From contig NC_135563.1 in assembly GCF_964340395.1 (NCBI RefSeq), positions 11,501,651 through 11,565,650 on the forward strand: 64,000 nucleotides of DNA. Direction: 5' to 3'. Under the pieces are notes generated by a model that worked only from the letters and a program-made list of their open reading frames with translations, did not search any database and was not told where the DNA came from. This document shows positions 36,501-45,500 of the stretch, one piece after another. A program made the translations under genes and the position numbers. Positions within the stretch are counted from its first letter, which is position 1. The number at the start of each line of letters is the position of its first letter. Source of the stretch: Glandiceps talaboti. Taxonomy: Eukaryota; Hemichordata; Enteropneusta; Spengelidae.

Positions 36501-39500
36501 TTTTGATAACGAGTTACATGAAAAGTGATTGGCAAATTTCTATGTGAATGGCCTTTGAAGTCAACAGTGTATGCTACAGATCAATGGGCTTTGCCGGGCC
36601 AGCGATTCTTCCCTGTGTACCTTAAAGAACTATCCAGTATAAATAAAGATTATATTACAGTTTGAAAGAGATCTTTGAAGAAGCTCACCTTGCCTAAGGT
36701 TTCACTATGGGCTGTTTTCTTTTCACCAAGCTCTCTAGCCCTGCTAGCAGTCTTCTCTTCCTCCAAGTGTTTACGTTTAAAAGTAGAGAGTTTCTTCTGC
36801 AGAATTTTTATTTGATCAGTAAAATCTCTTGTTTTCTTCTCCTGTTCCAATAACTACAAAGAATGTGACAAAATGACTTATTTGTAGGCTTTATTAAAGA
36901 TAAAAGACAAGGCTTCATTGAAGACATTGAACCCTAAAAAGCAGTCATCGGAGATGACTCAGCCCCGCAATGGATGTTTACTGAGAATTGCCACCAGTCA
37001 TGGTACTGTGATGTATCAGATTGTATGAAATATCGTGCCAATGGCATTGTAGCACAACTGTATAATTGATTGATTATTTGCATACATTTATTGAATGTTT
37101 ATTTATTTGTCTATTATTCCTTTTTGTTATCTTTGCAATGTAAGTGATCATTTGGCTGTTGCTATGGGTGTGGTCTGTTGCTAAGCACAATTAAATACAT
37201 TTTTTGAATGTTTATTCAATTGTCTATTAATACATATCGTTATCTTTGCAATATACTTGATCATTTGGCTGTTACTATGGGCGTGGTCCTGTTGCTTGGC
37301 ATATTTACATACATTTCTTGAATGTTTAAGCAATCCCTGTTGTTATCTTTGTGATATGCGTGATCATTTGGCTGTTGCTGTGGGCGTGGTCATGTTGCTA
37401 GGTACATTTGCATACATTTTTTGAATATTTAGTCACTTGCCTAAAAATTTATGTTATCTTTGTGAAATGCACCACCGTTTGGCTGTTGCTGTGGGCGTGG
37501 TCTTGTTGCTAGGTACATTTGCATACATTTTTTGAATATTTAGTCACTTGCCTAAAAATTTATGTGATCTTTGTGAAATGCACCACCGTTTGGCTGTTGC
37601 TATGGGCGTGGTCATGGTTGCTTAGGATATTTGCATACATTTTTTGAATGTTCACTCTTGCCTGCCTGATGATGTTATTTGGCCAAAATACTGCCATTTG
37701 GTTGTTGCCAGGGGCATGGTCATTGTTGCTCAGGCAAGAATGTTTTACAGAAAATCTGCAGAATAACACTTCTAACATTCCCACCAAATTTCAGGCCAAT
37801 CTGCCCAATAGTTTTGGAGTTCAACTTTTTTAACCAAAATCATTTTCTTTGACCCAAAAATGGCTCTAAGTTAGCTAAATCGCATCATATCTCAAAGCAA
37901 ATTGACATCATAGTTCATTATGCATTTACTAAGTTTGTATGAAATCGGCCAATGAATGTCCAAGATATAACTCTGGAAGCACACATGCATGGACGGATGG
38001 ACAGACAGATTGAACCCAATCTATAAGCGCCCCATTGAGAACTATGTCCGGTGGGGGCTAATTATGGAGCCTTCAAGACCCATGAAATGTTCAGAGGTAT
38101 TCTTGTGAAAGAAGGTTTATAAACTGGATTTTATTATCAGCAATAAAGTTGTAAAAGAATTACAAAATGTTGTTATCATTAGAGGCATTTTGTTATCAAC
38201 TTGTAACAGTGGTTGAGCTCCTAGTTTTATCAATGTCCGAATTGGCAGTCAACTTGAACCCGATGTACTCTCCAACATCACGAACATTTTCACTATTGTT
38301 GCTAATATCACATATGGTCATGTTGCTGACTGATTTACATTACGAATGTTTGTTCACTTGTCTATGAATCCCTGATGTTATCTTTGCAATATATGTGATC
38401 ATTTGGCTGTTGCCATGGGCATTCTTGTTGCTAGGTTGTTGTCACCATTCATATACAATCTAGGTATTTCATCCTGTTATTTCAAAGTTCGTGAAAGAAA
38501 TAACAGCTCTGGTCTGTGAGAATGTTTAAACCATCTATAGGTAACTTTTTTTTCAAAGGGGAACAAAACTCCAGGAAATAGAGTACATTTTCATAAAGTA
38601 TGGGTTCTGGAGAGTCATTTCGTGATTTTACATCACATACAATTATTTGCAATTTCAGAGAAAGATCAAGTTCAGCTTATGCATTTATAGGGTATCTTTG
38701 CTATGGGCTATTGTATCATCATGGGAGTCAGCAGAAATACATTATTCAATGATTGAACACAAATGCTATACACCAGTGTGAAACAGCTGTTATGAATATT
38801 CAGTGTTCAACCACTGAATAATGTATTTGTGCTATCTCCCATGATTTTCTCTCAATGAAATAATTGTAGGTGATGTAAAATCATGAAATGAAACGCATAG
38901 TTTATGAAAATGTCCCTTATTTCCTGGAGTGGCATTCCCCTTAAGCCACTTTTTGGACATTGGTGCATTGACTAATGAGGACGAAAAGAGGAGCTCGATG
39001 TCAGAGCTCCTTATGTTAATAGTTTGAATTTACTGCATTTGAAAGGATCAACATTAATCCCTCGTCACATATGGCATGTGTGGGTTTATAAGCACATTGT
39101 AACTGTATGTACATGTACATGTCTACATGTACAGCCTGCTATTTGTAATTTATCTGTTGAGAAGCTCACCTTGCCATATGTTTCACAAAGAGCAGAATTC
39201 TTTTCATGAAGTTTCTCCTCTGCCTCCAAGTGTTTACGGTGAAGAGTAGACAGTTTCCTGTCTAGAATTTGGTTTTCATCTTGTAGAATTTTTACTTGAG
39301 CCTTAGCGTCCTTAGTTTCTTTCTGTTGTTCTTTTAGCTGCAAAGAAATATGGCAATCAGTGGAGGACTTGTTTACAAACAAGCAACCTATCTGTCAGAA
39401 TAGCTCCGCTGTTCTTTTTAATTCTTATTTTGGTAGCGATGTAATAAAGTGGTTAGTGGTTTCATATGATGTCTCACTATATAACACATTTTACACAGAA

Positions 39501-42500
39501 AGTTGGTAAAATATTGTACTTTTATACCATAGTCACCTCAGTTTCTTTCTGTTGTTCCAATAGCTACAAGGGAATAACAACAAATCAAGGGTAAAGTTTT
39601 ATCATGGCAAATCATTTATTGCTGCAGAAGTGGTAATAACTGTGAGTCATTACATTAGAAAAATACACCAATGGCATTGTAGCACAACTGTACAGTTTTT
39701 AAAAATGTTTATCCATATGCTAGTCCATGCTAACAATAGGTGTTCATTTGCTGCTGAATGACTATCCAGTTGCCTATCCAACCATGTTGCTATCTTTGCG
39801 ATATATGCTATCATTTGGCTGTTGCTATGGGCGTGGTCATATTATTAGATATATTTGCATACATTTTTTTATGTTTTTGTTCACTTGCGTATAAATTCCT
39901 GATATTATCTTTGCAATATACATGATCATTTGGCTGTTGCTATGGGCGTGGTCTTTTTGCTAGGCATATTTGCATACATTTTGTGAATGTTTATTCATTT
40001 GTCTGTTAATCCTCTTTATCTTCGCAATATACATGATCATTTGGCTGTTGCTATGGGTGTGGTCTTGTTGCTAGGCACATTTGCATACATTTTGAATGTT
40101 TATTCATTTCTCTTTCAATTCCTGTTATCTTTGCAATATACACGATCATTTGGCTGTTGCTATGGGCGTGTTCTTGTTGCTAGGCACATTTGCATACATT
40201 TTTTGAATGTTTATTCAATTGTCTTTCTATTCCTGTTGTTATCTTTGTGATATATGTGGTTATTTGGCTGTTGCTATTGGCGTGGTCTTGTTGCTAGGCA
40301 CATTTGCATACGCTTTTTGAATGTTTGTTCACTTGTCTAAGAATCCCTGTTATCTTTGTAAAATACACCATCATTTTGGTGTTACTAAGGGCATGGTCAA
40401 TTTACTCACTTGCCTTCCAGATGATGTTATTTGACCAAAATATATGCTTAATATTTCTTCATCTATATACCCCCTTGTGCATCACCATTACTTTTTAGCC
40501 CAATCTGCTCATTAGTTTTGGAATTATAGATTTTTGACCAAAAAGACACATTTTAGCCCTAATTTGCATATCACTGATGGGAACATCATGTCGTAAACAA
40601 TTGTTAATCTAAACACCCTTACCAATGTTCCCACCAAATTTCAAACTAATCTGCCAAGTAGTTTTTGAGTTTAAGTTTTTTCACAAAAAAATCACATTTT
40701 TTGACCGAAAATGAGGCACTGGCAGTAAGCTCATTTTGATTTGAACAATTTCCCACCTAAACACCCATGGTAATACACCCACCAAATATCAGGGCAATTG
40801 GTCCAGCAGTTTTTGACTTTAAGTTGTTTACACAAATCCACACAGACAGACAGACAGACAGACAGACACTTTGCCATACAGCTACAATGTATAACACTAT
40901 TAAACAATGAGCAACACAAATCTTATTATTGCACTTGGCAAATATAATAAATTAAGCAATATACAAAGAGACCACCACCTACAAAATAATTGTAATACAT
41001 AATCAAATATACATCAGTTCTCCATAAATCCGTCTACTACTATATATTATTTTTCTCTTTCTTTTCATTGCATAGCTTTTGTAGTTCATTAGTTTTATTA
41101 CGTTATGTAATGCTTCTTTAGATAGTTTATTAGTTTTGTTATTATTTTCCTTTTATGTTTTGTATCATAAACAACTCCAAATGTGTTTTTTTACTGTACT
41201 CAAATAAACTAAACTATTGAACCTTATCAGTTCAGTTGTGCTAAAAAGAACTATTTCTGGTTAGTGTGCACCACTTAAATACCCCGCTTTGATATTTTTT
41301 TTCTCATGTTTGTCCAGCCAATGCAGACTGCAGATCCAATTAAATCTAAAGGGAAACACTAAATAACTCTCCCTACATTAAATGCTACTTCAGGGAAGAC
41401 AACTGCAGAACTAATCATGAAGAATTAAAAGAAAATCTGCGTCGTCACACCACTTTAGACAACATTTCCTGACCAGAAACAACAACTTTCTTTTTTTGTG
41501 GCCTACAGGTCTAATTACCGAAAATAACTTGTCAAAACTAAAAGCTACATCAATAATATTTTCAGGACAGATGCACTTTGGTATTGCAAATGTATGTGCC
41601 AAATTTGAAGCATGAATTCTTGACATATGGCTATATGGTTACTGAAAACCATCGATTATGTAAATTTCTCATTAATATTCATATGATGTTTACCAAAACC
41701 TAATCAGTTCTTGCTATTACCCTATGAAACCCATGTACCAAATTTTGTTTGAATTGAGCTAGCTGTATTTTAGAAAATGGTGATACAAGCACTCATAGAC
41801 TCCCCCCCCCCCCCCCCCCACAATATACAAATGTATATCGTTCCTTGCAGAAGGAAACAAAAAACTACAATCTACATGTCTTCATCAACCTTTACCAATG
41901 TTTACCCACACTACCTGACAATCATCTGTGTCTGTGGGTGGCAGTACAGAAATTTATTATATTAAATTTGAAGTTTCCATATATGATAAGTCCCCTTATA
42001 TTAGAAAAGGGTAACGTGAACGAAAACTGCTAGACTCGATATACATAAACAGTTGTAATTTCAGGGTGTTTCACAGTCAATCATTTTTATTTATCTGATT
42101 TTTATCATTTGCCGACAAGAGCACTGTGATACCTTCGTGATGGCATTGTGGCTCATTTAACAACAAAGTACACATATTTCATCTCAAATAAAATATAATA
42201 GTATCTATTAGAATACCCATCGAAAACTTCAAGAAGGCGTATCACAATATCCAGCACCACAATATTCTTGTTTCATAACACGCTATTGATTCAATTTGTT
42301 CTGAGCATCAAAACAAGCTCTGAATCATTGCATGTAAACAGCACTGTGTACCACTCAAAAGCAGAGGTTCATATAAGTTACTTGCTAAATTTTGATGAAA
42401 ATGACATAAAAGAAAGAGGTTTATTAACCAGATTTTATTACCAGCAGTAAGTTGTAAAAAGAAGTAGGTCATTTTGTGAGTTTCGGGTTTTCATTTAATG

Positions 42501-45500
42501 ATTTTAGTGACTCGGGTAAAAAAAACTTGTACATTGTATGGTTTCCCCTGTGATGGCATGTAACATGCCTAGTTAATATTCATCAGAAGAATTTTGTAAC
42601 TAATCATGGTACCAGAAGTATAATGTTTAGGAAACTATATTGTGATGTGTTCATAATATTCTATATCATTGGGTAATATTGACATCAGCATGCAATCAAG
42701 ATCGTGACCCAAACACATGGTTATGAGCGAAAGCCTATAACTAGATTGGAGCCATGTTCGCTTTGATGTCTGATTGTTTTGCAGTTAGATACATTATTTC
42801 TGTATGACTTTAAGAATTTTGCAATATTTCTATTTGATAAATATGGATTGTATCATATGGATAATACTTCAGCTAAGATCGAGGAACAGTCATACTGCCA
42901 CGGTGACTACCGTGAAACAAAACTACTGTATTGACAACACTACCGAACTACCAATAATTAAAGATTCCTAACAATCACCTGTACACCGTGATCAAAAACA
43001 CACAATAATTTGAGTCCCCAACAAGTTGATGAGGCCTGCTTCTGTTCAGTCCGAATTTCATATATAAACAGTAAAATTAGGTCGGCATTAATTTTGTCTC
43101 ATCAAGGAGTCAAAGGCCTACACTGCAAAACCACTGAGCTTTAGTAGCAATCAACTTCTGGGATGGGGAAAAAATTGGCAAACACAACAATATTCTTGGT
43201 TTGACATTATTTTTTGAATCAATATATTCTAGTTATCATTAGAGGAATTTTGAAAGCAACTTGTAACAGTAGCTGAGTGCCTAGTGTTATTATGGCCCGA
43301 ATCAGCAATAGAATTTGATGATGAACATGAACCTGATATACTCTCCAAAATCACTAGCATTTTCACTACACATGTATTGTTGCTATTGTAGGACATGACG
43401 CCTACAAACATGCAACCTATCAGTTAGAATAGCTCTGTTTTTTTTTGTTGTTGTTTTTTGTTGGTAACGTGTAGAAGTGGTTCTGTTGTTCAGCTCTTCA
43501 CTTTGCAGTTTTGTTTTAGTGATGTAATAAAGTGGTTAGTGGTTTCATTTGATGACTCACTATAAAACATATTTCACACAGAAAGTTGGTAAAATATTGT
43601 ACTTCTGTATATTATAGTCACTATTTTACAAAAAATCTATTTCATGAAAATTATGCAAAATCTCAGAAAAATAGTGACTGGGAAATGCACACAAATAACA
43701 AAAAAAAAGAAGGATTTTTGAGGTAGGCTATAAATAATTCCAGTGTCTTACAGCTTTAACCCTGGAAAATTTTCATGATGAATGAATTGAACTGGGGATC
43801 TAAAATGATTTTGAGGCAATTCGAACTTCAATTTCATAACAAATTTAACCAAAAACACTGTCCATAATTGTCAATAACTTTCAACTTGTAGTAGACATAA
43901 CATCGTCTGATATTTTAATTTAGTCTAGTCCTGCTTGCAGACGGTGCACTCATTTCGTATGCAAGCAGGACTAATTTTAGTTGCGTGTTCTACTCATAAC
44001 TCAATGTGACATTGCAAAATACACCATGCAAATCGGAATTGTAGACTTACTAATCTCAGCAAAAATAAATATTTCGCTAATCATAACTGAAAAGGTCTTG
44101 TACGAAAAATGTTTCATCTCACTGACAGAGATGCAGAGCACTAGCGTCTTCCAACCGCATGTCAAGCGAAACCATTTCTACCATCTCCTGAATAGCTATC
44201 CCTAGCTTTTGAGCTGCTAGATTCATCGACTAAAATAACCATTATTAGGTAGAAGACATCTCAAAATAACAATTCACAATGTTTCACTGTTAAAATGATA
44301 TTTAAAGCACCAAAATGACCTCATATCACAAGTTTTAACGAAAAATTAAAACGAAAGTCTGGACTACAATCTCATGACAACTTTTTTTTCCATATATGGT
44401 AAGGTTTATTTATAGTGAAAGAACTTTGACATCAACAAGTTGAAAACAAGTTTTACTGAAGTGAAAACATGACTGCAGATTGGCAATGTTGACATAGCGA
44501 TTTTGCCACCAATATTGATTGTACAAAATCAAAACTTCATAAACAAGTCATTGAGAATGATTGGGTTTTAAGGACCTGGCAGTTTATGTTGTCATTTTCA
44601 AACCTGGTTAATGTTGTTTGGCCTCATGGGGGGGGGGGGGGGGTTGATCTGTTCAAGCATGTCTGAGTTATGGCTTTGGACATGAATACTGCGACAACAA
44701 AATAGATATGCACATGTATGTCATAGAAAACTTTGCTAATACCAACTTTGAATGTGGTCTGTTCAAGCATCCCTACCAACTTTGAATGAGATCTGATTAA
44801 GCATGTCTGAGTTACATGGCTTTGGACAGGGAAAATTCGCAAACAAAATGGCCGCTAGGCGGCCATATTGGATTGTATCATGAAACAAATTGACGTGCAT
44901 ATGTATGCCATAGTATGTTGCCCCTGTACCAAGTTTGAAAAAAAATTGGTCCAGGCACCTCCAAGAAACGGCTCAGGACGGACGGAACCCAATCCATAAG
45001 TCCCCGTCACGGACTTTGTCTGGCGGGGACTGATGAACCATTTTCCCTTTCAAAATGAGGTAATTTTAGAATGATTATCGTTTTCATTGATGACTGACGA
45101 TGTCAAAAATCATCCTCTACAGTGACTGCAAACACTTTCAGGCAAGGCAACTTTGTCAGAGCATACACAATTCCTACTGGATTTGAAGTCAGCAACCCTG
45201 TTTCGAACAAACACTTTGAATTCTACACATCTTGATGTGTAGAATTCAGACTATAGCATATTACATTGCTTGTCTGCCATCAATGGTGTCTTTTGAAAAT
45301 TGGCAGTTTACTTTAGTCTGGTGGACTGATTTCCAGTATGGAATTGGTCATAATGTCCATTAACATACTTAATTTTTTTTAAATTACAAAAAAAAAATCA
45401 TAACAGACATCAAAAAATAGAAAAGAACATGTGCTGACTTGAAATTAACAAATTTGATTAATCTATGCTCTGCGCATTGACGTGCCAGATATCAAAGCAA

